Assembly (NCBI GenBank): GCA_013205245.1
Contig: JABMNH010000046.1
Location: forward strand, 1 to 60,210
DNA length: 60,210 bases
Direction of reading: 5' to 3'
DNA from: Flavobacteriales bacterium
GTDB lineage: Bacteria; Bacteroidota; Bacteroidia; Flavobacteriales; Flavobacteriaceae
This document shows, piece after piece, positions 16,621 to 25,615 of this stretch; the first letter of the stretch is position 1; each line of letters opens with the position of its first letter. Under the pieces are notes generated by a model. It saw only the letters and a list, made by a program, of their open reading frames with translations, was not told the DNA's origin and made no database searches. A program made the position numbers and the translations under genes.

Positions 16621-17505
16621 ATATAAAAACCACCTACATTTAAATTTCATCGTTTTTATTTGGGGCTTTACGGCTGTCTTAGGAGCCTTAATTAGTATTG
16701 GTGCCACTTCTTTGGTTTGGTACAGAATGGGTATGTCTGTTGTAGTGCTTTTAATTTATGCTTATTGGATGCAGAAATCACTTCAGCAATCAGCTAAAGC
16801 TATATTCCAATTTTCTTTGGTTGGATTTTTAATTGCCATGCACTGGATGGCCTTTTTTTATGCCATCAAAATTTCTAATGTGTCAATAACTTTGGCAGCG
16901 ATGTCAACGGGTGCCTTGTTTACAACTTTTTTAGAACCCCTGTTTTATAGAAAAAAAATTGTGTGGTATGAAGTTTTTTTTGCCATAATTGCCATGCTTG
17001 GGCTTTTAGTTATTTATAATGTACAAACCACATTTACAATGGGTTTGCTGTTTGGATTAATAGCTTCATTTTTATCTGCTTTATTTGCTGTTTTAAACAG
17101 CAAAATGGTAAAAAAGCATGAAGCTTATAACATTACTTTTTATGAACTCTTGGCAGGATTTTTATTTATAACTGTCATTTTATTACTTAATGGTGATTTT
17201 GTAAGCCCTAGTTTTTTTAGATTGTCATTTTCAGATTTTGGTTATATCTTTATTTTGCTTCTGTTTGCACAGCCTATACCATGGTTGCTTCAACAAATTT
17301 ATTACGCAAAATGAGTCCGTTTACCATGATGTTAACCATTAATTTAGAACCTGTCTATGGTATTTTATTGGCAGTTTTTATTTTGGGCGATAGCGAAATA
17401 ATGCAACCAAAATTTTACTTAGGAGCAGCCCTAATAATAGTAAGCATATTGTTAAACGCCACTCTCAAATTATATCCTAAAATATTACTAAGCAAAAAGC
17501 GTTAG
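16607..17505 (+). pseudogene. EamA (DMT) family transporter, split by a frameshift
   Basis: A drug/metabolite transporter of ten membrane spans, interrupted near its end. The first frame (16607-17314) encodes eight or so spans and then drifts into the unrelated sequence AQPIPWLLQQIYYAK. The true continuation is in another frame from about 17260: CTAYTMVASTNLLRKMSPFTM, then LTINLEPVYGILLAVFILGD, through to 17505. Together they would give about 299 residues, the normal size. The shift lies between about 17250 and 17268. It could be a recent inactivating mutation or a sequencing error, since everything else is intact. The start overlaps the end of the lptG gene by 14 bases, as in translationally coupled pairs. 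Confidence 0.85.
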
Positions 17506-17506
17506 T

Positions 17507-17531
17507 ACATTTATAAATGTTTATATATTTG
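17507..17531 (+). promoter_or_regulatory. Promoter region of accA: 14-base palindrome next to a -7 element
   Basis: ACATTTATAAATGT (17507-17520) is a perfect palindrome starting two bases after the stop codon of the EamA gene. TATATTTG, a TAnnTTTG match, follows at 17524-17531, 25 bases before the accA ATG. The palindrome is placed where a regulator could act on the promoter, but its sequence is AT-rich and may be chance. Confidence 0.45.
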
Positions 17532-17555
17532 TACTACTAACCACTAACCCTAACT

Positions 17556-18509
17556 ATGGAGTATTTAGATTTTGAACTACCTATAAAAGAACTTGAAGAC
17601 CAATTAGACAAGTGTATTATTATAGGTGAAGAAAGCGAAGTTGATGTTTCTAAAACATGCAAAAGCATTGAAAAAAAGTTAGAAAAAACAAAAAAAGATA
17701 TATATAAAAATTTAAGTGCTTGGCAGCGTGTACAATTGTCTAGACACCCTTCAAGACCTTATACTTTAGATTATATAAATGCCATTTGTGGCGATACTTA
17801 TTTTGAATTACATGGCGATAGAAATGTAAAAGATGATAAAGCCATGATTGGTGGTCTGGGTAAAATCGGCGATCAATCTTATATGTTTATCGGACAACAA
17901 AAAGGCTACAATACAAAAACACGACAATATCGCAATTTCGGGATGTCTAACCCAGAGGGTTATCGTAAAGCTTTGCGCTTGATGAAAATGGCAGAAAAAT
18001 TCAACATTCCTGTTGTAACTCTTATAGACACACCAGGTGCCTATCCTGGTTTAGAAGCCGAAGAGCGCGGACAAGGTGAAGCTATTGCTAGAAATATTTT
18101 TGAGATGACCCGTTTAAAAACACCCATCATTACAATTATTATAGGCGAAGGCGCATCAGGTGGTGCTTTGGGTATTGGTGTAGGAGATCGTGTATATATG
18201 CTTGAAAACACATGGTACAGTGTTATTTCTCCAGAATCTTGTTCGTCAATTTTATGGCGTTCTTGGGAGCACAAAGAAGAAGCTGCAGCATCTCTAAAAC
18301 TGACAGCTCAAGATATGAAAAAACAAAAACTGATTGATGGTATTGTTCAAGAACCATTTGGTGGTGCGCATAGCAATAGAAATGGCGCCTATCAAGTAGT
18401 TGAAGATACCATTGTAAAGGCTTACGAAGAATTAAAAGGTTTGTCAGCTCAAGATATGGTAACGCAACGCATGGCCAAATACAATGCTATGGGCGTTTAT
18501 AAAGAGTAA
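17556..18509 (+). CDS. accA: Acetyl-CoA carboxylase carboxyltransferase subunit alpha
   Basis: Forms the carboxyltransferase of acetyl-CoA carboxylase with AccD; the complex makes malonyl-CoA for fatty acid synthesis. The 317-residue length is normal. Family signatures are visible: [17 protein letters not shown], the Gly-rich [33 protein letters not shown] stretch that lines the biotin pocket, and an N-terminal helical region. accD is not in this window, which is common because the subunits are often unlinked. A -7 element lies 25 bases before the ATG, so the gene need not depend on the upstream operon. Confidence 0.96.
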   Translation: MEYLDFELPIKELEDQLDKCIIIGEESEVDVSKTCKSIEKKLEKTKKDIYKNLSAWQRVQLSRHPSRPYTLDYINAICGDTYFELHGDRNVKDDKAMIGGLGKIGDQSYMFIGQQKGYNTKTRQYRNFGMSNPEGYRKALRLMKMAEKFNIPVVTLIDTPGAYPGLEAEERGQGEAIARNIFEMTRLKTPIITIIIGEGASGGALGIGVGDRVYMLENTWYSVISPESCSSILWRSWEHKEEAAASLKLTAQDMKKQKLIDGIVQEPFGGAHSNRNGAYQVVEDTIVKAYEELKGLSAQDMVTQRMAKYNAMGVYKE

Positions 18510-18540
18510 AACATTTTTTTTTGGTTATATACTTTGTGTG

Positions 18541-20052
18541 ATGAAATTATTAGATTCCTCTCAAATATATAAAGCAGACCAAGCCACATTAGAAAGCGAT
18601 AATATTAATTCGTTAGAGTTAATGGAGCGTGTTGGTAAGTTGTGTTTCGATTGGATTATAGAATCAATAATTCCAGAAAGAAACACCATTTTTAATATTT
18701 TTTGTGGCGTAGGCAATAATGGGGGAGATGGTCTGGTAATCGCCCGATATTTGCTATCTCAAGGCTATAAAGTCAGCACATTTATTGTTAATTTTAGTAA
18801 AAAGCGAACACCAGATTTCCTAGAAAATTTAGAACGTTTAAAGCTGCTTAAATGTAGGCCTGTTTTTTTAAACGACTTAGACGACTTACCTCATATTTCT
18901 CAAGATAGTTTTGTTATTGATGCCATTTTTGGTTTGGGTTTAAAAAGACCTCCAGAGGGCATAGCAAAGCGCGTTATTCAGCATATAAATAATTCTAAAG
19001 CTTATATTTTAGCCATTGATTTTCCTTCTGGGTTTTACGCCGATACACCTATAGAAGAAAATCAGGCCGTAGTAAAGGCCCATCACACCTTAACTTTTCA
19101 GAATCCAAAAATAGCTTTTTTGTTACCTGATAATCAGAATTACACAAAAACATGGGAAGTACTATCTATAGGGTTAAATCAGGATTTTATCAACACTTTA
19201 CCAAGCGCTTATAACCTGACTTTACAACAAGATATCCTAGATTTTTATAAAGAACGCAGCACATTTTCTCATAAAGGGACTTATGGTCATGCGCTTTTAA
19301 TTGGGGGTAGTTACGGAAAAATGGGTGCAATGGTTTTATCGGCGAAAGCGGCAAATGTTATAGGAAGTGGTTTGGTAACGACATTGATACCCAAATGTGG
19401 CTATATTATTTTACAGACAAGTGTGCCAGAAGCCATGACAATTACGTCGGGAGAAAATACAATTTCTAGTTATAAAAATGATGTGAAATCCAATGCCATT
19501 GGTATAGGAATGGGTATGGGCTTGAAAAACGAAACACAAGAAGCTTTTTGTGATTTTGTAACAAAGACTAAAACAAAACTCGTTTTAGATGCCGATGCAT
19601 TAAACTGTTTGGCCCTAAATAAAAAGGTTTTAGATAATTTACCAAAAAACACCATTTTAACACCACATCCAAAAGAATTAGAGCGTTTGATTGGCTCGTG
19701 GCAAAACGATTATGAAAAGCTTGAAAAAGTTAAAGAATTCAGTAAAAAACATAAACTGATAGTCGTTGTAAAAGGGGCATTTACCATGATAGTAAGAAAT
19801 GATGAGTGCTATTTTAATTCAACAGGAAATCCTGCTTTGGCAACAGGAGGAAGTGGTGATGTTTTAACAGGTATCATAACCGGATTATTAGCACAAAATT
19901 ACACAGCTTTACAAGCAGCTATTATGGGTGTTTATTTACACGGAAGTACTGCAGATATTGCTGTAGAAGAAGATTTAACCTTAGAAAGTTTTGTAGCTTC
20001 AGATATTATAAACTACTTACCAAAAGCCTTTATAGCTTTACAAATTATCTAA
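18541..20052 (+). CDS. nnr: Bifunctional NAD(P)HX epimerase / ADP-dependent dehydratase
   Basis: Repairs hydrated NADH and NADPH. The N-terminal YjeF-N epimerase domain (about 1-210) contains FCGVGNNGGDGLVIARYL and VIDAIFGLGLKRPPEG. The C-terminal YjeF-C ribokinase-like dehydratase (about 225-503) contains GSYGKMGAMVLSAKAA, VLDADALNCLA, LTPHPKELERL and the GNPALATGGSGDVLTGIITGLLAQ signature. The start is ATG 18541, because the MKLLDSSQIYKAD sequence is how the family begins; the longer reading from 18484 would overlap accA. This gives 503 residues. It lies 31 bases after accA on the same strand. Confidence 0.95.
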   Translation: MKLLDSSQIYKADQATLESDNINSLELMERVGKLCFDWIIESIIPERNTIFNIFCGVGNNGGDGLVIARYLLSQGYKVSTFIVNFSKKRTPDFLENLERLKLLKCRPVFLNDLDDLPHISQDSFVIDAIFGLGLKRPPEGIAKRVIQHINNSKAYILAIDFPSGFYADTPIEENQAVVKAHHTLTFQNPKIAFLLPDNQNYTKTWEVLSIGLNQDFINTLPSAYNLTLQQDILDFYKERSTFSHKGTYGHALLIGGSYGKMGAMVLSAKAANVIGSGLVTTLIPKCGYIILQTSVPEAMTITSGENTISSYKNDVKSNAIGIGMGMGLKNETQEAFCDFVTKTKTKLVLDADALNCLALNKKVLDNLPKNTILTPHPKELERLIGSWQNDYEKLEKVKEFSKKHKLIVVVKGAFTMIVRNDECYFNSTGNPALATGGSGDVLTGIITGLLAQNYTALQAAIMGVYLHGSTADIAVEEDLTLESFVASDIINYLPKAFIALQII

Positions 20053-20062
20053 TTTTGGCCAC

Positions 20063-20100
20063 AAAAAAAGCGCTCGTTAATACATAACGAACGCTTGCTG
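20063..20100. terminator. Bidirectional terminator between nnr and a TlpA-like gene
   Basis: AAGCGCTCGTTA (20068-20079) pairs with TAACGAACGCTT (20085-20096) with one mismatch, around a 5-base loop. The A-run at 20063-20069 gives a T-run on the minus strand, so it is strongest for the minus-strand gene, but it also sits 10 bases after nnr. Confidence 0.75.
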
Positions 20101-20117
20101 TTTTATAATTTAAAAAA

Positions 20118-21134
20118 TTAGATTTTTAAAGAATCAAACAAAGCTATCAAGCGTGGATCCGTAGGTCTTGGGGCATCTGCATCTACAATATTTCCTTGCG
20201 GATCTATTAGTATAAAACGTGGAATACCAGATATTTGATAATCTTTTACGAATTTGGAATTCCAATCGTTTTCGGCAAGTAACTGTATGCCGCCTAACTT
20301 ATCATTTTTAATCATTTTACGCCATTTGGCTTTATCTACTTTTTTATCTATAGAAAGACTAACAAACGCAATTTTTTTACCTTTATAAGTCTCTTCTACC
20401 TTTTTAAGAGCAGGTATTTGTTGGCGGCAAGGAGCACACCATGTTGCCCAAACATCTATATAAACATATTTTCCTTTGAGACTATTTAATGACGTTTTTC
20501 CTCCTTTATAGTTTTCTAAATTAAAACTAGGAGAGGGTTTGCCTATGGCAAATTTGGTTAGTTTTAAATGTTGTGCTGTATAATTAGAATTTAAAAAGGT
20601 GACCATTCTCTCGTTGGCTAATTTTTCGCTTGAAACAAAAGCTGTGTCTAAATCTTTGGTTTTTTCTAATAATTGTTTATTAAAATCATCTACTTTAGAA
20701 ACTTTAGTATCAAAATCTCCTTTTTCTAGTAAAAAGAAAGCTTCTAAGTTGTCAAGGCCAAATTCTTTTTGTGTGCGTATTTTGTTTGCTAAATAATTAT
20801 CAGTATTAGCGCCATCGCCGGTAAAGGCAATACTTTTTTCAAAATCATTTGCATCGGCAGTAATATTTAATTCATAACCCTTTTTTAATGTTAAATAGGC
20901 TTGTGCTTTGCCATATGTAATAGCAAAATAACCATCTGTAATAGTAAGGGTGTCTTTAAAACTACCATCTTTATTAACGGCTATTTTTTTATGAAAACGG
21001 TTGTTGCCATAAATGGAAATGGTGTCAACCTTTAGATTGCTGATTTTACCAGATAAGGAAACATAATCGTGGGTGGTTGGTTTTTGACAAGCTACAAAGC
21101 CTAAAACAGCTACTAAATAAATTATTTTTTTCAT
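20118..21134 (-). CDS. TlpA-like thiol-disulfide oxidoreductase lipoprotein (338 aa)
   Basis: Periplasmic or membrane-anchored thioredoxin-fold protein. The signal peptide ends in FVACQ, a lipobox with Cys16. Residues 20-120 resemble the beta-sandwich domain often found before TlpA domains in Bacteroidota (DUF4369-like; low certainty). The redoxin domain (about 195-335) has GKYVYIDVWATWCAPCRQQIP with the CxxC centre and the cis-proline segment ISGIPRFILIDPQG. It probably reduces disulfides in exported proteins. The next gene upstream on the same strand is a longer paralogue with a nearly identical C-terminus, which suggests a tandem duplication. Confidence 0.88.
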   Translation of the reverse strand: MKKIIYLVAVLGFVACQKPTTHDYVSLSGKISNLKVDTISIYGNNRFHKKIAVNKDGSFKDTLTITDGYFAITYGKAQAYLTLKKGYELNITADANDFEKSIAFTGDGANTDNYLANKIRTQKEFGLDNLEAFFLLEKGDFDTKVSKVDDFNKQLLEKTKDLDTAFVSSEKLANERMVTFLNSNYTAQHLKLTKFAIGKPSPSFNLENYKGGKTSLNSLKGKYVYIDVWATWCAPCRQQIPALKKVEETYKGKKIAFVSLSIDKKVDKAKWRKMIKNDKLGGIQLLAENDWNSKFVKDYQISGIPRFILIDPQGNIVDADAPRPTDPRLIALFDSLKI

Positions 21135-21262
21135 TTTTTCGAATTAATTTTTTGCAAATATAGAAAATTAAAAATGTGCTATTTGTTTAAAGTTTGTTAA
21201 AAACAACTTTATTTATAACGTATTTAGTATGTCGGCAGTAATTACATTACTTTCAGATTTTT

Positions 21263-22648
21263 TTATAAATTATATTCGGATAAAAGCTTTTTTAAATCGG
21301 GGCTAGATGGTCTAGGCGCATTTGAGCTAACAATATTTCCATCTGGATCAATTAAAATAAAACGAGGTATGCCTTTAATCATGTAATCTGTCACAAATTT
21401 GGAATTCCAATTTTTATCAGAAAATAACTGGATGCCACCTAATTTTTCTTCTTTAATCATTTTTTTCCAAGTGTCATGAGCTTTATCAGTATCAACAGAA
21501 ACACTTACAAAAGCAATGTTTTTTGCATGATATTCTTTTTCAATTTTTTTCAAGAAAGGAATTTCTATTTTACAAGGGCCACACCAAGTTGCCCAAACAT
21601 CAATATAAACAAACTTGCCTTTTAAGTCTGCTAAAGAGGTTGTGCCTCCTTTATAATTTTCGTAATCTACAAATAAAGGCGAGGTTTGACCTTTACTTAC
21701 TTTTTTTAAGGCAGTATATACTACATCAATTTTAAGGTTATTATCACTATTAGTAGATGCTTTACTATAGGCCTGATAATACGTTTCAAAATCGTCTGCG
21801 TAAGTAATAGCATATTGCGCATCTCTATACAAGAGTGTATTTTTTAAATCTTGGTTTTTGATGCTATCAGCAATAAAGTATAAATTGGTTAAAGAGTAAT
21901 CTATCAAACTATCTTTTTTATAGGCATCTGATGTTAAGTTTGAAGTATAGTTAGCATAAAAAGAAATGTATGATGACGCACTATTTAATGAAGCATTCTC
22001 TTTTAAAAGATCTTTTTTATAATTGTAATAATTATCAGACACTTTAAATGTTTTATCTTTTGAAATATAACGTTTTTCACTTTGAAAATCATTTAATCGA
22101 TTGGCCCAACTGTAATCAATATCTTTTATTTCAATCGATTTAAAATTTGTACTTAAATCTGTTGCCTTATTCAGTAGCGCAAACTTGGATTGTTTAACAG
22201 AATCCATTTTCTGTAAAAAATCTTCTTCAGTTAAAGAGCCTGTATATTTGTAATCATTATACTTTTTTAATAATGTGATTAGATTTTTTTTATCTAAGAG
22301 ATATGTGTTTTCTGAAGCACCAGCACCTGTAAAACTTAAAGATTTTATAGGTTCGGAGGCTTTAAAGTTTAGATTTAAATTAAAAGCTGGTTCTAAATAA
22401 ATATTAATACGATTAGTAGCATAAGTAAATATGTAAAAACTAGGCGTATTACTTTTAATAGTATCGCTAAAAAAGCCAGTTTCAGATATATCAACAGTCT
22501 TAGAATATTTATAATCGGGACTACTGATTGTAATTGTTTTAGCAGTATTGTTTTCAATTGTTCCAGTTAAGATAGAATAATCAATGGGTTTTGTTGGTTG
22601 ACAAGCTAGAATACTTAAAATCAAACCTAAAAGTATTAGTTTTTTCAT
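21263..22648 (-). CDS. TlpA-like thiol-disulfide oxidoreductase lipoprotein (461 aa)
   Basis: Paralogue of the 338-residue protein downstream. A lipoprotein signal ends in ILACQ (Cys16). The N-terminal beta-domain matches the neighbour (TKPIDYSILTGTIENN against TTHDYVSLSGKISNL). A longer, Lys- and Ser-rich middle region of about 120 extra residues separates it from the redoxin domain, which has DVWATWCGPCKIEIPFLKK (CxxC) and IKGIPRFILIDPDGNIV. The two genes are 128 bases apart on the same strand. The AT-rich middle part is the main difference and may bind a different partner. Confidence 0.87.
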   Translation of the reverse strand: MKKLILLGLILSILACQPTKPIDYSILTGTIENNTAKTITISSPDYKYSKTVDISETGFFSDTIKSNTPSFYIFTYATNRINIYLEPAFNLNLNFKASEPIKSLSFTGAGASENTYLLDKKNLITLLKKYNDYKYTGSLTEEDFLQKMDSVKQSKFALLNKATDLSTNFKSIEIKDIDYSWANRLNDFQSEKRYISKDKTFKVSDNYYNYKKDLLKENASLNSASSYISFYANYTSNLTSDAYKKDSLIDYSLTNLYFIADSIKNQDLKNTLLYRDAQYAITYADDFETYYQAYSKASTNSDNNLKIDVVYTALKKVSKGQTSPLFVDYENYKGGTTSLADLKGKFVYIDVWATWCGPCKIEIPFLKKIEKEYHAKNIAFVSVSVDTDKAHDTWKKMIKEEKLGGIQLFSDKNWNSKFVTDYMIKGIPRFILIDPDGNIVSSNAPRPSSPDLKKLLSEYNL

Positions 22649-22744
22649 GAGAATTTAGATGGTTTTTTGTTTACTCAAAAGTAGTAATTTATTTGGATAT
22701 CATGTGTTTTATAGTCAATTTTACATACCCAAAAATATACTGAG

Positions 22745-24247
22745 ATGATGCATCAAATACAAACCAAATATTTAGATTTTAAAACTATTATTGCGATAAT
22801 CCAAGAGCAAAAAAAAATTGAATTATCTAAAGAAGTTAAAACGAATATTTCGCGGTGTAGAACCTATTTAGATGATAAATTAAAACAAAGTAAATCGCCT
22901 ATATATGGTATAAATACAGGCTTTGGGTCACTTTGTAATGTCAAAATTTCTGATGACAATCTATCGCAATTACAAGAAAACTTAGTGCTCAGTCACGCTT
23001 GTGGTACAGGTGATAAAGTCCCTCAAGAAATTGTAAAATTGATGCTGTTTTTAAAGATACAATCTCTTAGCTATGGATATTCAGGAGCTCAATTGCAAAC
23101 AGTAGAACGTTTGGTAGATTTTTATAATAATGATATCCTTCCGGTTATTTATACACAAGGTTCTTTAGGTGCGTCGGGCGATTTAGCTCCATTGGCGCAT
23201 TTGGCTTTGCCACTTTTAGGTAAAGGAAAAGTTGTTTTCAATAATAAAGAATACACAGGAGAAGAAATTTTAAAACAGTTTAATTGGGAACCCATAACAT
23301 TGCAAGCAAAAGAAGGTTTGGCTTTACTTAATGGTACGCAGTTTATGAGTGCTTATGGTTTAAATTTGGTCATAAAAGCAACCCGATTATCTTACTTTGC
23401 CGATTTAATAGGCACATTATCTCTTGAAGCTTATGATGGCTTAAAATCACCTTTTAATCCTTTAATTCATCTCATTCGTCCGCATAACGGACAGTTGAAA
23501 ACAGCCGAACGTATTTTAGATTTCCTTGACGGAAGTGAGTTGACTGGGCAAGCTAAAGATCATGTACAAGATCCTTATTCTTTTAGATGTATGCCACAAG
23601 TTCATGGGGCCAGTAAAGACGCATTGGCTTATACTGCTAAAACGATTTTAACCGAAATTAACAGCGTAACCGATAATCCAAATATTTTTGTTGAAGCCGA
23701 TGAAATTATTTCTGGCGGAAATTTTCACGGACAACCTTTGGCTTTGGCTTTAGATTTTTTAAGTATTGCCATGGCAGAGTTGGGAAGTATCTCAGAAAGA
23801 CGCACTTTTCAGCTTATTTCTGGGCAACGCGGTTTACCCGATTTTTTAGTCAAAAATTCAGGATTAAATTCCGGATTTATGATTCCGCAATATACCGCAG
23901 CCAGTATTGTGAGTCAGAATAAACAACTGGCAACGCCTTCTAGCATAGATTCTATTGTGTCTTCAAATGGGCAAGAAGATCATGTAAGTATGGGTGCTAA
24001 TGGCGCCACAAAAGCTTTTAAAGTTGTAGAAAATTTAGATACTATTTTAGCGATTGAACTTCTTAATGCTTCACAAGCTTTATATTTTAGAGATAAAAAG
24101 ACATCTCCTTTTTTAGAAAATTTTTTAAAATTGTATAGAGAAACTACACCGTTTGTAGAAAATGATGTCGAGCTTTCGCCACTCATTAATAGCGCTAAAT
24201 TATTTCTTCAAAATACAGCCTTAGATATTGATATACTTGATTTTTAA
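22745..24247 (+). CDS. hutH: Histidine ammonia-lyase
   Basis: Deaminates histidine to urocanate, the first step of histidine breakdown, or possibly another aromatic amino acid. The MIO cofactor would form from Ala-Ser-Gly in GSLGASGDLAPLAHLALPLLG (about residues 141-161). GINTGFGSLCNVKI and LVLSHACGTGDKVP near the N-terminus and FHGQPLALALDF and QYTAASIVSQNK later are typical of the HAL/TAL/PAL superfamily; the pattern is closer to HutH than to the flexirubin-type tyrosine lyase. At 500 residues the length is normal. No hutU, hutI or hutG is adjacent. Two ATG codons in a row (22745, 22748) make the exact start ambiguous. Confidence 0.92.
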   Translation: MMHQIQTKYLDFKTIIAIIQEQKKIELSKEVKTNISRCRTYLDDKLKQSKSPIYGINTGFGSLCNVKISDDNLSQLQENLVLSHACGTGDKVPQEIVKLMLFLKIQSLSYGYSGAQLQTVERLVDFYNNDILPVIYTQGSLGASGDLAPLAHLALPLLGKGKVVFNNKEYTGEEILKQFNWEPITLQAKEGLALLNGTQFMSAYGLNLVIKATRLSYFADLIGTLSLEAYDGLKSPFNPLIHLIRPHNGQLKTAERILDFLDGSELTGQAKDHVQDPYSFRCMPQVHGASKDALAYTAKTILTEINSVTDNPNIFVEADEIISGGNFHGQPLALALDFLSIAMAELGSISERRTFQLISGQRGLPDFLVKNSGLNSGFMIPQYTAASIVSQNKQLATPSSIDSIVSSNGQEDHVSMGANGATKAFKVVENLDTILAIELLNASQALYFRDKKTSPFLENFLKLYRETTPFVENDVELSPLINSAKLFLQNTALDIDILDF

Positions 24248-24333
24248 ATAAATTTTAATATATGATAAATATCATTTATTAAAAGATGGATTAATCTTTA
24301 TTTTGGGATTAATTAATCATTTAAAAATCGACT

Positions 24334-24966
24334 ATGAAAAAAATTATCTTTACCGTATTAGGTTTACTAATACTTACAACAAGTACTGTGTCTGCACAAG
24401 ACACAAAATGGAAAGCACGTTTTAGAGTTATATCTGTACAACCAGCCGAAAGTGCTACTATTGATGTCATTGGAGGAGATGTTAACATTTCTAATACAAT
24501 TGTACCCGAACTAGATTTTACTTATTATTTTAACAAAAATTGGGCTGCAGAATTAATTTTAGGCACAACAAATCATGATGTTAAAGCAATTGGTACAGCA
24601 GCAGGAGATATTGCTTTAGGTGATGTGTGGTTGTTACCTCCAACTTTAACCTTGCAATATCATGTAACGTCTATGGAAAAATTTGAACCTTATTTAGGAG
24701 CAGGTTTTAATTACACAATTTTTTATAATGCCAATTCAGGGCTTGTAGCCGATAATGTTGGATATACCAATAGTTTTGGATTAGCCTTACAAACAGGATT
24801 TGATTATGATTTAAACGATAAATGGTTCTTGAATTTTGATGTTAAAAAGGTGTTTTTAAAAACGACTGCAACAGTAAATGCAACTACTGCTTTAGGTGCT
24901 ACAGTTGACGCAAAAGTTGATATTAATCCGCTAATTTTAGGATTTGGATTCGGTATGCGTTTCTAA
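24334..24966 (+). CDS. OmpW family outer-membrane protein
   Basis: 210 residues with a signal peptide (1-21, ending VSAQ) and an eight-stranded beta-barrel pattern. The OmpW family signs are the early WKARFRVISVQP, the ELDFTYYFNKNWAAELILGTT segment, WLLPPTLTLQYHV, FEPYLGAGFNYTIFYN and a C-terminal strand ending GFGFGMRF with the terminal Phe that outer-membrane proteins need. OmpW proteins form small hydrophobic channels; the substrate is unknown. The start follows a short AT-rich gap after hutH. A very long terminator hairpin follows. Confidence 0.92.
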   Translation: MKKIIFTVLGLLILTTSTVSAQDTKWKARFRVISVQPAESATIDVIGGDVNISNTIVPELDFTYYFNKNWAAELILGTTNHDVKAIGTAAGDIALGDVWLLPPTLTLQYHVTSMEKFEPYLGAGFNYTIFYNANSGLVADNVGYTNSFGLALQTGFDYDLNDKWFLNFDVKKVFLKTTATVNATTALGATVDAKVDINPLILGFGFGMRF

Positions 24967-24981
24967 TAACAACAAACTTTA

Positions 24982-25018
24982 ATAGAAAAGGGCTGTTTTT
25001 TAAACAGCCCTTTTCTAT
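24982..25018. terminator. 17-bp bidirectional terminator between the OmpW gene and a phosphatase gene
   Basis: Bases 24982-24998 pair perfectly with 25002-25018, leaving a 3-base loop. The right arm contains the stop codon of the minus-strand phosphatase gene (25015-25017), so the hairpin begins inside that gene. Confidence 0.85.
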
Positions 25019-25521
25019 TTTATATACAATTGGATGTCTGAAATTTCTCCCCCAATAAGGGTCACAATATAAAGATTTGCGTTATTGGTATCGGCAATTT
25101 GATTGTATTTTTCTGTGCCAATTAAAGCATTTACAAAATTAGGAATGGTATTGCTATGACCAACAATGAGAACAGTTTTTCCTTTAGTTTTAAATATAAA
25201 ATCCTTATAGTCAATATTTACAGGATGGTATTTACTTACTTTTAAATGATGACTTGCAGCCGTAGGATTAGCTGTTTCTATGGTGCGGTTATAATTTGTT
25301 GTATAAACAGCATCTAATTTCACATCTTTAAAAACCTGAGACCATTTTAAGGCGCGTTTAAAACCTATATCGTTTAAATGCGGATTTTTATTTTCAGGAT
25401 TACTGCGGTCTTTTTCGGCATGACGGATTAAAAAATAGGTAGTGGTTACAGCTGTGCTGTCTTGTGAAAAAGCTGGGAAATTTAACCCAATAAGCAGCAT
25501 AAATAAAGAAAGACGTTTCAT
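25015..25521 (-). CDS. Exported histidine phosphatase (SixA/phosphoglycerate-mutase-like)
   Basis: 168 residues with a signal peptide (1-19, ending AFSQ), so probably periplasmic. FLIRHAEKDR (about 31-40) holds the phosphohistidine nucleophile in the RHA motif; VYTTNYNRTIETANPTA follows, and VLIVGHSNTIPNFV carries the second catalytic His. The family removes phosphate from proteins or small molecules; the substrate is unknown. Its stop codon is within the shared terminator. Confidence 0.88.
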   Translation of the reverse strand: MKRLSLFMLLIGLNFPAFSQDSTAVTTTYFLIRHAEKDRSNPENKNPHLNDIGFKRALKWSQVFKDVKLDAVYTTNYNRTIETANPTAASHHLKVSKYHPVNIDYKDFIFKTKGKTVLIVGHSNTIPNFVNALIGTEKYNQIADTNNANLYIVTLIGGEISDIQLYIK

Positions 25522-25544
25522 GATTTTGCATTTTAGGTAAATTT

Positions 25545-25573
25545 ATAAAAAAAATCCCGCCAAAAGCGGGATT
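25545..25573 (-). terminator. Terminator of clpB
   Basis: AATCCCGC (25553-25560) pairs with GCGGGATT (25566-25573) with a 5-base loop. On the minus strand the hairpin is followed by a run of T. It lies about 43 bases after the clpB stop codon. Confidence 0.85.
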
Positions 25574-25615
25574 AATTATTGTGAATTGAATTTAAAGTTT
25601 ATAAATTACTCATAA

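Noticed and set aside
18484-18540. Longer start for the NAD(P)HX repair enzyme at 18484
   Set aside because: It would overlap the end of accA and adds residues absent from the family; ATG 18541 gives the usual MKxLDSxQIYxAD start.
25545-25573. Repeat AATCCCGC...GCGGGATT after clpB as a possible CRISPR or repeat unit
   Set aside because: Single copy followed by a T-run on the minus strand; it is an ordinary terminator.
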